From Picocystis sp. L7 (taxonomy: Eukaryota > Chlorophyta > Picocystophyceae > Picocystales > Picocystaceae), in the NCBI GenBank assembly GCA_020975725.1, contig QXJR01000011.1, forward strand, positions 496,001 through 560,000: a stretch of 64,000 nt of DNA, in the 5' to 3' direction. Below the pieces are notes generated by a model. That model had not been told where the DNA came from. It saw only the letters and a list, made by a program, of their open reading frames with translations, and did not search any database. Positions 20,012-31,400 of this stretch are shown here, in pieces (the first letter of the stretch is position 1; each line of letters opens with the position of its first letter). A program made the position numbers and the translations under genes.

Positions 20012-21049
20012 CGTGGAAGAGAAGGCCGAAAAGTGCGCGCCTTCGCTGGACCAAAGCACGGACCAAAGCACGACACCACGCACGGATTCGTTCCGATCAA
20101 CCGACTCTCGATCGTCTCTCGTTTCCGATCAGTGGGGATCGCGTTGCAAAAATGGGACGGTTTCGGGAATTTCGACCGAGGGATCGAGGGGTTTCGAGGG
20201 ACACGGTCGGTTTTATAAATCGTCTTGGAAACGTGAATCGCCAGGATTTCCCATCCTCGGGTGGGAGGGTGAGGGTCGGTTGGAGCTGGAGACCCGGGGG
20301 AGTCCCGCCTCCCATCGACATCTTCGACCGCGGTATCGAGATCTCCATCGAGATCTTTCGGTTCGATCCGAGGATGGAGGAGCGGGCGGGTGGTCCGCCT
20401 CCCCGGATCCGATCCTCTTCGGGTCCCGATCTTCGGAAAGGCCTTAACCCAATGCGATGTGGCAATAATGGGGCGATGGGGACGATATTCGCAGAGGAAT
20501 CCACTCCACCAAGGTCGTGCTGGGTGTGGATCGCCCCCACGAACCCTCGATCCTCTGCGTGTCCGCGAGTTACGTCCCTCCTTCTTCCCACCCGAATGCT
20601 GTGCATACCCTCGTACGGTACTCGTACGCGTCGAGGATTCCGTTCGCTTTTCCTCTGCGATCCTTCGTCCCCTTTTCTCCTTTCTTCGAAGGAACGTCCC
20701 GATCGATTCCGCCCATCGGATCCATCCCCGCAGAGCCCGGTGCCGGTCCTCGTCGCACCCCTCCGCACGCCCCAACTCCCCTCGGTCCACCCTCCCATCC
20801 GTCCGCAAATCCCCCGCCTCGTCCCGTCGAGGACCTCGCGGAGGCGGAGGGTTCGTCCCCCCCCTCCCCCTCGCTCACCGGTCCGATCGGGGCGGGATCC
20901 CCCTTCCTCCCCCCTTCGCGCGGGGCGGTGGCGTCCATCGCGCGTGGAGGAAGGCGGACCCTCGACGCCTCGAGTGGAAGCAGGAAGGGTCCAAGAGCCA
21001 CGAACGAAAGAGACAGGAAAGGAAAGAAGCGAAGGAAGCGCAGTTGGCG
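20012..21049. promoter_or_regulatory. Divergent upstream region, GC-rich, with TATA-like site
   Basis: Shared upstream region of the WW/FF gene and the AP2 gene. TTTTATAAAT at 20211-20220 is a TATA-like site 200 bp from the WW/FF start. GATCGGATC-type words cluster at 20320-20420. The 20.6-21.0 kb part is very GC-rich and open in all frames by composition. The AP2 frame is open through it, but the residues look like noise. Confidence 0.4.
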
Positions 21050-22491
21050 ATGACGTGGGAAGACGCACTGCACGCGAGGGAAGCGAGGCTTGGCACCGCG
21101 GTGCGAGAAGGGAATGGAGAAGCCATGGCCCTGCCCCGAGCCGTCAACGCCCACGGGAACCACAAGAGCTCCAGGTCGCTGCACCGCGGCGTGAGGCTGG
21201 AAGCCTGCGATGGAAAGTGGCAGAGCCGGATCAAAACCAAAGGAAAAGAACTCTACCTCGGAGCGTTCGGAACCGAAGAGCTCGCAGGTGAGATCCACCG
21301 GTGCAAAACGTCGGGAGAACCGTGCCGCGAGAACGGAGAGGCGTAGGACCAAGCATGCTGACCTGAAGGTGCACGGCGTGTACAGCGAGGGCGTACGACA
21401 GGGCAGCCATATGCATCCACAACCATTACAACGCCACCACCAACTTCCCCGTCACCGAATACAAGGACGAGTGGGAGAAGCTGGAGGGCATGAAACCAGA
21501 AGACATCATGAGCCTGCTCCGAAGGGAAGCCCTCCTGGCCGGACCGAAACCGACCGGCAACACGCAAAGGTGGGCGGAAACCGTCAAAGCCTCCAACTTC
21601 AGAGGGGTGAGGCTGGAAGTGGGAGGGACCACCTGGGCGGCCAGGATGCAGGTGAACGGGAGGAAGATACACCTCGGTAGCTATTCCACAGAAGTGTCCG
21701 CAGCGAGGGCGTACGATCGGGCCAGCATATGCATACACGGTTTCCAAGGCGCGGTCACCAACCTGGACCGCAAGCTGTACCAAGCGGAAGCTGCCTACCT
21801 GGAAGAAATACCTTTCGAAACCCTGGTCACCATCCTACGCGAAGAAGGCAAGTCCATGCCCAGACAAAATGTAGAGCTGCAGGGACAGGTGCCTCAAGGA
21901 TATGCGTCCCAAGGACATGCGCCCAGGATCCATCCAAACATGGCCACAGGAATGCACGACCGACTGAGGATGGGAGACCCCTCCGTTTCCCCCATGACGG
22001 CAGCGCAGCCCTTCCCTGGCATGCTCCCTGCAGAGTACGCCGGGCACATGCAGATGCAATCGATGCCTCAGGGAGGACACGGGAGCTACGCACAGTTCAT
22101 ACCCTTCAATCCCATGTTGGCAGGCCGCGTGACAGGGCCCTCCACGGGATTAACATTGCCGCCAGGATTCTATGGAGGATCGTGGCAGCCCACGCCGTTC
22201 ATGCTCTCCCCCCAAGGCCAACCGGTGGCACAGTCCATGCCAGAGCAGCATGCAGGATGGGGAGGCCAGTACGGTCAGCAACCTCCTGCGCCTTCGACAC
22301 ATCTGTCCCTCAGTTCCAGTGGCGTTCCTGCCGTTCGGTCGCAAGAGCAGCCCAAGACAACCGAGGGAAACAAACGGGGTTTGGGTCTGGAGCTTTTCAA
22401 CGAGAGGGGGAATAAAGCACCGCGGAAGGCAGAGGAGAACAAGAAAGCGGCCGAAGCTTTGTTGGTCATGAGCCACAATCAGAAGAAGTAG
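21050..22491 (+). CDS. Two-AP2-domain transcription factor, two exons
   Basis: Exon 1 (21050-21287) starts MTWEDALHAREARLGTAV and carries the first AP2 half: SLHRGVRLEACDGKWQSRIK, ELYLGAFGTEELA. A 98-nt intron (21288-21385, GTGAGA...GTACAG with CTGAC 28 nt from the end) splices in phase to ARAYDRAAICIHNHYNATTN FP-type sequence, completing the domain. The second AP2 follows: NFRGVRLEVGGTTWAARMQV, GRKIHLGSYSTEVSAARAYD, ASICIHGFQGAVTNLD. The C-terminal half (about 200 aa) is Met/Gln/Pro/Gly-rich and probably an activation region. Total about 447 aa. AP2 domains bind GC-rich DNA; two in tandem recalls the AP2/ANT subgroup, although algal factors can be independent expansions. The exact start is uncertain because the frame is open upstream. 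Confidence 0.85.
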
Positions 22492-22610
22492 GTTTGTAGG
22501 AACAGGTCGCTATTCGATGTGGACGATTTTGGCAAGTTCTTGCATTGTATCATACATACTCATTATTCCACGGTAATACGAATGTAGTACTTAGTCTTTG
22601 GGCAAGCGAC

Positions 22611-23388
22611 TCAGTTCTTGATCTCGCCCGGTGTCTTGCATGTCATCGCGTCGACCGCGTGCACCACATCCTGCAGTTCTTGCCAGATGGCCTTGTACAC
22701 CATCCTCTGTCGAGCCACGGAGCTCTTCCCTTCGAAAGCATTGGACACCACGTCGATGTTGACGTGTCTTCCGTCCCCGCTGACGTCCGCCACCCTCACC
22801 ACCTGTGCTTCCAGCTCCGATTCGATCTTGGTACGCATGGATTCCATCAACTTCGCCGTGATTTGGCTGTCTGGAGCGCCTTCCGCACCCGCTCGCACCT
22901 TCCAGCGTCCAGCTGCATCCGGCCACGATCGTCGGTGGATCCCGGTGCGTCGTTTCGATACACGTACAGGCACGCACGTGCGCATGTACACACGCATGCA
23001 TCGGTCAGCCTCGCGGTTCCTCCTCCCAAAAGAAAAACGAAGCAAGCCTTGCGTTCCGACCCCTTGGACTTGACGTAAATCGCATCCTGGGATGTGAGGC
23101 GCGCGTGAAGGACGGCCGAGGTCCTGGCAGAGCTCCCATCGACCGCATGCGAATGCGCGCCTCCGTGTACGAACGTCGTCCACTCGATGTCGGGCTCGTG
23201 CCATTTGATCGCGTGCCATGGTGTTCGTTGAAGGCAAGAAATTGGTAAACGAGCCCCGTCGCGCGTCCCGCAGATCCGATCGGATGGAGACCAGGAGACG
23301 CCCACGTACCATCAGGTCTTCGAGACGCCTCCCTCTGCCTTCCAAAGCGCGAAAAACGCGCCTGAGTGGGCGAAGAGCGCACGGCCAT
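22611..23388 (-). CDS. BOLA4: BolA-like protein, plastid BOLA4 type, two exons
   Basis: 126 aa after splicing. Exon 2 (22912 down to 22611) carries the BolA fold: [60 protein letters not shown] and [13 protein letters not shown]. The invariant His of the FEGK..RQR..Y..L..E...HA pattern is present (VVHAVD). BolA partners monothiol glutaredoxins in Fe-S cluster handling. Exon 1 (23388 down to 23310) encodes [20 protein letters not shown] then ASRRPD, a convincing transit peptide; donor GTACGT and acceptor GATGCAG enclose a 397-nt intron (22913-23309) in perfect phase (1+2). The join gives [13 protein letters not shown], a plausible cleavage site. An unspliced start at 22997 is the alternative. 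The [14 protein letters not shown] stretch is closest to plant BOLA4. Convergent with the AP2 gene at 119 bp. Confidence 0.9.
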
Positions 23389-25760
23389 CGCGCCGCCGAG
23401 GTGCACGGACACGTCGAAGCTCACCACTTAATTCGATCGTAAACTTCGAGGACCGTCCGGAGGGAAACCGAGGGGGGAAGCAGCAAATCGACCACGTCCG
23501 TACGAATATTCGCTGCATCCGGAAGGACGGAACGAGGTGGCCTTGCTTCTTCCCACGTGGCGGCGGTCCAGCGCACGGCGTGAGAGGAAAGGAAGGGAAG
23601 GGTTCGTGACGGAAGGCTCTTGTGCATCCGCATGAGCGAACGCGCGCGACTGCTCGCGCAAACGCACCCCCATGAATCTCATCGAAAGTCCATGCCATGC
23701 ACGCGTGCGGCAAGGAAACCACGGGCGAATGGATGACAAGTTGACGGTGCCTTATCACCAGCGGTTCAACGTGAAGTTCCTTCCACCATCGCATCACTTG
23801 GTCACCCGATTGTGCGTCGCACGAGTCGCCTCGCCGTTGTACCCACACAACTGCGCATGCAAATTCCCTCGATAGGCAATTGCCAACGTTGCTTCCCATC
23901 TAGCCGAGCTTTAACGCGTTCCAAAGCATCCACGCGCATCGGAATGCAATGCGATTCCTAGGCGTGAAACGTATTGAGCTCTCGCACACCCTTTCTCTTG
24001 GAAGCGCAACATAAACATTCGAGCCAAGACAACTTGGGCGAGGTGGTCTTCCATCCTCTTGGCCTACTTTTGCAAAGACGAATCCTTGAGAGCCTTCGTT
24101 TCTTCGTGTCACGCATGCCAGTAATCCTTCGTCGAAACCCTTCTATCGTTCTCCCGTCGTCCGTTTGTTGAAGCAATGCGCAAGGCATGCGACTCGTTGG
24201 GTCTCATCCCATGCATGGGGTGATGGATCGAGGATCGAGTCGAATGCCTCGCATGTTGATCACGGGACGGATATACCATCCTCCCCTGTGTGGAGCGTAA
24301 GTGATGGCCCAAGAAAAACGAATCAAGTGTGCAGCGTTGGTCGGGTAGGCACAGTTCGAACCGGCAGTTGCCGACGCAAAGGCGAGCGCGTCGCAAGCTT
24401 GATCTAGTTCGATCGTTTTCCAAATGCCACTTGTTAAGTGGTGCATGCCCATGGTGGACGTGCCAACCACGAAAGCGTTGGATCGATGTGGACCCGTGAA
24501 TCCGATTCCCTAAGTCACCATTTGGGGAAGTCTGTTGACACGCAGGAATCACATGTAACCGAGTGGTTTCGGACACGCACTCAAGCATCTCATCCACCAC
24601 ATTGGATCGCACACCCCTGTACCTTTCCCTATCCTACCCTTCGGAACGCGTCCAACCCCGAGGCTTCGACCCAATTGTTTCCTCGTGATCCGGTGGACGT
24701 GTTGGAAGCAATGCCCCTTCCCTCGGTACATAGCCTACTCCAAGGCAAACTAGGGACCCGCCAAAAGAAGGAGTCCCAAGGAATCGAGACAAGACGTCCG
24801 AAATCGACGTCGTGTGAAACGCCCTCGCTGCGAACCAGTGAACAAGACGAAGACAACATTGGTCACCGGATGCTCCAACGACACGCGATCTCGTTCGTCT
24901 CGCCGGAGCGCACTATGTAAAGCGCTCGCCACCGTACCCGCAACCAGTTTTTTGCCTTACCAACGACAGCGACGCCTACCTACCTGCACCTGCTCCCACC
25001 TCATCACCGCGTCAACAACGTGTGACGCGATCGATCCGCCATCGCCGAAGAAGCGTTCCAGATCTACGGCCACAAAGCCCTGGAATCGACCCCATCGACT
25101 TGTCTCTCATTCCACAGAAGGGAGGACTCACACCCAATCCTCAGACAACTTTTCCCCTTCCGCCCCAGCCAAAGGGAGGACACAGACCCGATCCTCGGAC
25201 GGTACTTGCCCGGATAGACCGATGGAGAACCGTTACTGATCCTACCTTTTTCGAAAGGGGATGATGGTGGACCGTTTCCTATCGAGTCCAGTTGGCCTCC
25301 ATCGCGCGATGGCCGAGGCGTCGGCTCCGCGTTGGGCGCTTTCGCGCGCGTTTCCGAACGCATGGCGTGCCGACGCGGCCCATCGACGTCCCGTGGCCCT
25401 CTGGAAGAAGGAGTCGTGGCCGTGCGGACGGCACGGGAGGGGCACGTGGACGGCAGTGGCGATCTGGACCGTCCTGGTCGCCTTGGTCGACTTGCTGCTT
25501 CGCTTCTGAATTGCAAGTGGTGAAACGCACCGAGGCGAGGAGCGATGGAAGGAAACGGACGAGCGGCCTCTTCCTCTCGCTTACGCGCGAACGCATGGAC
25601 GAAGATGCGGTCGGGAACGTTCCTGGAGGACGGAGCCGAAGGATGCACGTGGAAGGGATGGCGGCGTGCAGTGTTGGAAACGGATGCACCTGCTGCGACG
25701 CTGCTGCTGGAGACGCAGGAAGCGTCCTTGGATGCGCACGTGCGAAGGTTCGACGACACG
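23389..25760. other. Gene-poor region, no recognisable gene
   Basis: About 2.4 kb between BOLA4 and the ankyrin gene. CCACGTGG at about 23564 is a G-box core. 23.9-24.9 kb consists of short mixed frames, possibly decayed repeat DNA. 25.3-25.75 kb is GC-rich antisense to nothing I recognise. No coding feature can be supported. Confidence 0.4.
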
Positions 25761-27242
25761 TCAAAGCTCCTTGTCTTCGGCGGCGTGGGTGCTCGGGTTT
25801 TGCCGTCGTTGCACTGCCGTCGCGATCCACAGGAACAGGACGAAACACAAAAGCTGCAAGAGCGTCGTCCGGAACACTTGTCGCCAAGTGAGGCCCTTCG
25901 CTTCTACCTCCATGGGCTCTTGCTGCGGCGCCGGTTGGATTTCCGAAGGATCGTGAGGAGCGTCGACGGTGCGCTTGGCCTGTCGAAGTGCACGTCGGAG
26001 CTCTTTCGCCGCTCTCGCGTCGGCTTGTCGGGTGACGTCTTCCTGGCCTGGCGAGACCAGGAGCTCTTCCAGGGCCACTTTGCGAGCGCCGGATCTGCGC
26101 CGCAACTCCTGCAGCTGCCTGAGTTTGTGGAGTGCAACCATGGCGTCGGGATGGTGGCTCCAACGCAGGATGCAACGCGGATCGTCGGCCACTTCGGCCA
26201 CGGCTTGGCGCACGTCCTCTCGACGCATGGCCTGCTGGAAGGCTTGATCCTCGTGTAACTGCTTCACGGCTGCGCGAAGAGCGCGCTCGGCACGAAGCGC
26301 TTGCGCGTCCGAAACGGCGTCCCTCGTCCACGCGCCAGCTTCGTCGGTGCTTGTCGGTGCAGGTTCCTCCAAGGCTGGCGGTGTGGGTGCTGCAGCGGAT
26401 CCGTTTGGGATTTCTTTCCCGTTCGCTCGACCGCGTTCCTGCACGTCTGTGCTCGAATCTGTGGATCGATGCCGTCGGATCCAGCGCACGGCGCGCGCTC
26501 GTCCGAGCGCTTCGGCGAGTGCGAGTGCCTCGTGTCCGTTCACCTTCCAGTCTCCTGCAGGACCGGCTGCGCTTGCCAATCGGTCGGCCATGGCGGTGGC
26601 GTCCTCTTCGCAGCGAAGCACGTCTTCTTCCTCCTCGAGTTCTTCGTCTCCGTAGTCGAGCACGTCGTCCGAGTCGTCGGACATTTCGAGTTGACGTCCG
26701 ACGTCCGTTCCGAACCAGTTTCGGATGCACTGTCGACCTCTTTCGGCGGCTTTTTGCTTCCTCGTCGGCACCTCTTCGAAGTCCACGCATCGCAGGAGCA
26801 GTTCCATGAGCGGCGTGAGGCCATCTGTGTTGGTTGCTTTCCCATCTGCGCCGTGAAGGAGGAGCCAATCGGCGAGGCGAGGCCTTCCGCGACGTGCGGC
26901 GAGGTGCAGTGGCGTGTCGTCTCGTTCGTCTCCGCACGAGAGGTCCCCTCCCGCGCGTTCCAGGACCTCCATGGCTTCCGTTCTACCCGCAGACGCCGCC
27001 ACGTGTGCGGGAGAGACGCCACGGACGTCGCAGGCGTCTGCATCTGCGCCACACCGCACCAGGAATCCCAGCGTGGCGGCGTCCTTCCTCGCGGCTGCGA
27101 AGTGCGCTGCCGACCTTCCCTTGGAATCCGCCGCATCCGGTGCGTGTGCGGCCAGTTCACGCACCAGTCCCAGGTCGCCTCGCCATGCGGCCTCGAGGAA
27201 GCTTTCTTTCTCCTTTCGCGACGACGACGTGCTCGTGGCCAT
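25761..27242 (-). CDS. Ankyrin-repeat protein with STI1-like domain and C-terminal tail anchor
   Basis: 493 aa from ATG 27242 (one codon inside the open frame, which opens with GTG). About four ankyrin repeats at residues 10-150 (DSKGRSAAHFAAARKDAATL, DVRGVSPAHVAASAGRTEAM, DERDDTPLHLAARRGRPRLA, NTDGLTPLMELLL). An acidic linker (MSDDSDDVLDYGDEELEEEE) follows, then a Pro/Ala-rich part. Next comes FQQAMRREDVRQAVAEVADD then PRCILRWSHHPDAMVALHKL, which fits the STI1/DP2 helical pattern of Hsp70/Hsp90 cochaperones. The end is one hydrophobic helix (TTLLQLLCFVLFLWIATAV) plus a short charged tail, so a tail-anchored protein. Ankyrin plus STI1-like regions occur in the plant AKR2 targeting factor, in reverse order and without an anchor. 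A membrane-bound chaperone receptor is an inference. Confidence 0.8.
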   Translation of the reverse strand: MATSTSSSRKEKESFLEAAWRGDLGLVRELAAHAPDAADSKGRSAAHFAAARKDAATLGFLVRCGADADACDVRGVSPAHVAASAGRTEAMEVLERAGGDLSCGDERDDTPLHLAARRGRPRLADWLLLHGADGKATNTDGLTPLMELLLRCVDFEEVPTRKQKAAERGRQCIRNWFGTDVGRQLEMSDDSDDVLDYGDEELEEEEDVLRCEEDATAMADRLASAAGPAGDWKVNGHEALALAEALGRARAVRWIRRHRSTDSSTDVQERGRANGKEIPNGSAAAPTPPALEEPAPTSTDEAGAWTRDAVSDAQALRAERALRAAVKQLHEDQAFQQAMRREDVRQAVAEVADDPRCILRWSHHPDAMVALHKLRQLQELRRRSGARKVALEELLVSPGQEDVTRQADARAAKELRRALRQAKRTVDAPHDPSEIQPAPQQEPMEVEAKGLTWRQVFRTTLLQLLCFVLFLWIATAVQRRQNPSTHAAEDKEL

Positions 27243-27596
27243 CACCGCAGCACGTCCAGGTCTGGTCGGTCTCCCTCCCTCTCATCCGGGAGACCGAACG
27301 AACCCGTCCTTCGACCCGGTGGGATCGATGGAACAGAAGGAAGCCTCCCCGGGTGAAACCAGCGGTTCAACCGGAGGGTCGGCGTTCGATCGGATCGGAC
27401 CGGGGACAGAGGGAGGGGAGGGATCCAGGGACGAAACAAGGGGGGACATGGACGTGGTCCAACATGGCCTTGGACGTGGAACAGGGATCGTCTGCACAGG
27501 CATGGAGGCGCCACACCTGCCGATCGACGCGTACGGGGTTCGGTTCGGATGCCTGCGAGGGAAAAGGGATGCGAAACCAACGCAACGTCCAAGAAC
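27243..27596. promoter_or_regulatory. Upstream region of the ankyrin gene with a G-tract
   Basis: 354 bp between RPL5 and the ankyrin gene, both on the minus strand. It contains AAGGGGGGACATGG near 27439-27452, similar to the recurrent G-tract element, and several GATCGGATC-like words (27385-27400). Confidence 0.35.
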
Positions 27597-28475
27597 TTAA
27601 GCATTGGCCATGGCCACGAGCTTGGCCTTGAGGTTGGCCTTCTTCTGCTCGTACGAAAGCTTGCGAGGCTTCCACAGCTTCTTCTCCGCTGGCTTCGTCC
27701 TCTCCTTGCGTTGCGCGGATGGATCCTCTCGGATGGCTTCGTGCACCTTGCGGTACATGTCTTCCAGGCTGTCGGCATCCAATCCTTCCTCCAGGTACTT
27801 GGAGAAGTGCTTCTTGAACTTGTCTGGATCTTCTTCTTCCATCTCTTCCATGTATTCCGCGACGTGACCTCCGACCAAATACTTGCCCAGCACCTCGTCA
27901 TCCAGCTTCTTCTCGTCCGCTTCGTACCCTACCAACCTCTTCTCGTTGTGCGGCACGTTCATGCCGCCGTCGCAGGCGCCTTTCATGACTGCAAACACGC
28001 GTGCGCCGGTGGAGGTGCGCACGAGTCCGGCGTCGAGGAAGGCCGTGAACGGTCTCCTCTCGGCCTCGTCGTCCGCTTCGACGTTGTAGTCCTCGCCGTC
28101 CGCCTCTTCCTTGCCCACGTAGATCTCGTCCAATCCGAGCTGCTGCAGCATGCGACGCGCCACCAGCAAACCTACGCAGTAGGCGGCGGCGTAGTTGGTG
28201 AGTCCCACCTTGAGTCCATACCTCGGCAGTTCGGCGCTCGATGCGGAGCAGACGACCACGTCTCCACCCAGCGTCGCCTTGGTGACTTGTGCCAGGACTT
28301 TCTTGTTGCTGAATCGCGCCACGAGGCGGTACTTGGGTGCGCCGTACTTGTTCTTGTCCTGCAACACCAGCCGTGTACGTGCACGGTAGTCGGTCTTCCC
28401 TTCTCGCCTGCGTCGGAACTTGACCTGGAACCGCTTGAAGTAGGCCTTGGTCTTGGTCACCTTCATCACCGCCAT
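27597..28475 (-). CDS. RPL5: 60S ribosomal protein L5 (uL18)
   Basis: 292 aa, the usual length. Cytosolic large-subunit protein that binds 5S rRNA with L11. Signatures: [114 protein letters not shown], and a Lys-rich tail ([20 protein letters not shown]). The ATG at 28475 gives [13 protein letters not shown], fitting the family start MGFVKVVKNKAYF. No intron. It is followed on the same strand by the ankyrin gene. Confidence 0.98.
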   Translation of the reverse strand: MAVMKVTKTKAYFKRFQVKFRRRREGKTDYRARTRLVLQDKNKYGAPKYRLVARFSNKKVLAQVTKATLGGDVVVCSASSAELPRYGLKVGLTNYAAAYCVGLLVARRMLQQLGLDEIYVGKEEADGEDYNVEADDEAERRPFTAFLDAGLVRTSTGARVFAVMKGACDGGMNVPHNEKRLVGYEADEKKLDDEVLGKYLVGGHVAEYMEEMEEEDPDKFKKHFSKYLEEGLDADSLEDMYRKVHEAIREDPSAQRKERTKPAEKKLWKPRKLSYEQKKANLKAKLVAMANA

Positions 28476-31400
28476 CTCGATCGAGGGACTCGGAGCACGT
28501 CAGGCGACTCGCACGGGTCCTACGAACACGCGATGGGAAGCTTGGCGATGGACACGAACCACCTCCGATGTCTCCCTCTCCTGGCCCCATGGGCCGCCGC
28601 CACCCCCCTCCCTTCCCACCCGGACTAGGGTTCTGCACGAAAACGAGAGGAAAACACAGTTGTGAATTTCCCCGGCCTCGGGAGGGGGGTCCCGGACACC
28701 GAGGGTTGTGAAGGGAGAGGAGGGTCGAGGGGGGGATGCGAAGGTCCGGGTCCCCCCGAGAGGAGGGTCCGATCCGTCGGGAAAGGGGGAAAGGAGGAAC
28801 CAGCACGACACGTTTGGTGCACGGAATCCAAGGCATGGAGAAGGCTTGGACCTCGCGTGGAAGCGCCGACGGAAACGGGAATGGATCGCCCTGTTGTGCC
28901 GAGCTGGCACGCTCGTCGAGGAAGACGGTCCGTCCAATCGCCATGCTCGCACGTACACCTCCCGAAACGTGGAGCCGTGGTCGAGGAAAATTCCTTTGCT
29001 ACGTCGTCATCCAACGAGACCGCCAAGGCTTGGCTTGCACATGGAAGAGTGATAGGGGACATCAACGCAGCGTGGATTTTCGCGGAGCAATCGCACGCAA
29101 TGAAAACTTCAACAACGCAAGATCAACGAAGAAACCATGTCATCGTACGTTCATGAAAAAAGAACAATCGCTTTGCTCCCGAAAATGCTCGGGGGACGGT
29201 CACATGAGAACTTGTTGGAGCCGTCGTCTCCCTTGCACGTGTGGGACTCGGTTGTACGTCTATGCATCCTACAAACCAACTAAACGCTTTCGAACGGCTT
29301 GGCAAGAAGAACATGCGATCGATTTTATCGGACATTGCTTTATGTATTAGCATCTCCAAGAGAAGCTCTCTCACCCAGTCTTACATTGCATATTTAAATC
29401 ATTTGGTTTTCCCACACGGGTGTCGCCATGAATCCATGGGTGGCTCTATAGCCCCTCCATTGAAGGGTAGAAAAGCAAAGTTACCTAGTCTATCCTTCGA
29501 CGAGGACCAAACAATTCGGAAAGAATGCTAACGTATTCTTCAACCTCGAATCAAATGACAAAGCACGCATTGCTGCCAGCACAAAGGAGGCCCATCACAA
29601 ATGTCTACATTAATTGCGAGAGGAATAACCGCACATCTCTATGCGTCAATCCCTTGTTAAATTTCTTCTCAAACTTGTGAATTGCGTTATTCGTCTGCAA
29701 GCATCCTTACCTATCATTGTTAGAAACAAGACACGAGGCACGCCAAGAACTTCTCTTTTTTGCAATTGTGCTTCCGCTCAAGGTAAAAAAGGGATAGAAG
29801 GGTGTGAAAAGTTTGGAACCTTGTGCATTTGCCATCAATCGTTGCTAAAGAGCCCCAACCTACTTTCAATACCTTACTTTGCTTGGCTAAATAAACCACC
29901 CGCTAGAGTCAACCACGAATGGCGGTCCTCCAAGCCGGAGCGCCCTACACCTCTATTGCATAGGGATACACGTGGTGTCTTACCATGCTTCAAGCAAGAG
30001 TGCATGCCCAACTCCCATAAGAAGAATGCTCTATCTACCATTCTCTCAAACTTTGATGGTGACTTGGTCTCTGTGATAAGATTCATTGCAAGATCAATGT
30101 AAGAGCACCATGATCGATGTCTATGAGCGCCATTGGTTCCAAGCAAGCCACAAAGCCACACAAATACAACTTTCGTAAAGGAATCAATCTCGAGGGCTTC
30201 CTTTGCAATTGCCATGTGTTTAAACACGTGCTATAACGACAACTGGAGATGTTAAATTAAAATTTTTCAATGCATATCGGCAAACCGTTGGCCTTAAAAA
30301 AAGATCAACAGGTCCGAAAATCGATAAGGTACTATCCTTATTCTTTTTGATCACGTGCTCCTTGGCATGGCATATTATTGGAAACATTCTCTCCCTTATC
30401 AAAGTATTCCTCCCTTCGAAAATCAGCTACAACCTTCAATCATTCCCAAAGCCCAACTTTGAGATCTGTTGAGCACTTTACCAAATTGTGAACACATCTC
30501 GCACATTGCACCTTGTTGGCTTTACACACGTGCATGACCCATTCCTCCATGGATATAAATTTGCGCATCTAACCGCAACTCTAGCTTCCAATATTGCAGC
30601 AATGGCGGCCAATAATCGAGTTTCTCTACGAGACCCGAAATATTTTCATACTGCATTCGAAGGCGAAATTGTTCTACAAGCATTGATACATGCCATTTTC
30701 ATCGCTCTATTGCAATATTTATTTTGAACATGAAGCGATGAAGTTGGTGACCGACACCATCAATCCAAATTGCTCCTACCGGCATTGCCCTTTTTGCAGT
30801 CACAATCCACCTCATTCGGAGTCCGACTATGCTTCCAAAATAGCAGGATTCCTTCCAAATTCTTCCCAGTGCGTTCTAGCACCAGCACCTCGCTCGCATG
30901 TCCGAGTTGGATTGCGTTTTCCCGCCTACATTTCATACATTGGCGGGGGATATCGCGCGTGCACCAACCATTTTACTACCACGCATGTCCACATTATGAG
31001 ACTTCAACAGAGATTCACATCGTCAATACACTAGGTTAGCAATAGGGAATGGCACCTAAATGCGCGTGGAAGAGCGATGCAGTCTTGAGGATGAAGTAGG
31101 AGCAATATTCAAGCAATACATTGAGTGAGATCAAGATGGAGAGATAAGCGATGATTGTGCATTTTGTGCATGGTCTACATTCAACATAAACCATGGAAAA
31201 CGGATTGAAAACCTTTAAATGATAATCCGGAGGGTGGCGACTGTGACAATTTATTCGACTTTGCCATACATACCTTGCCATTCATATCAATTCAATATAA
31301 AGTTTCCTAAGTAGTTCATGCTTACCGAGCCCCATTTGGGAGGTCAAAGATATTATGTGCACTGACATAAAAGGTGGCTTGGAGAAGAAATTCCCGGTTG

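Noticed and set aside
20390-21049. N-terminal extension of the AP2 protein to 20390
   Set aside because: Residues are Arg/Pro/Ser noise typical of GC-rich non-coding DNA; the AP2 protein is better started at 21050.
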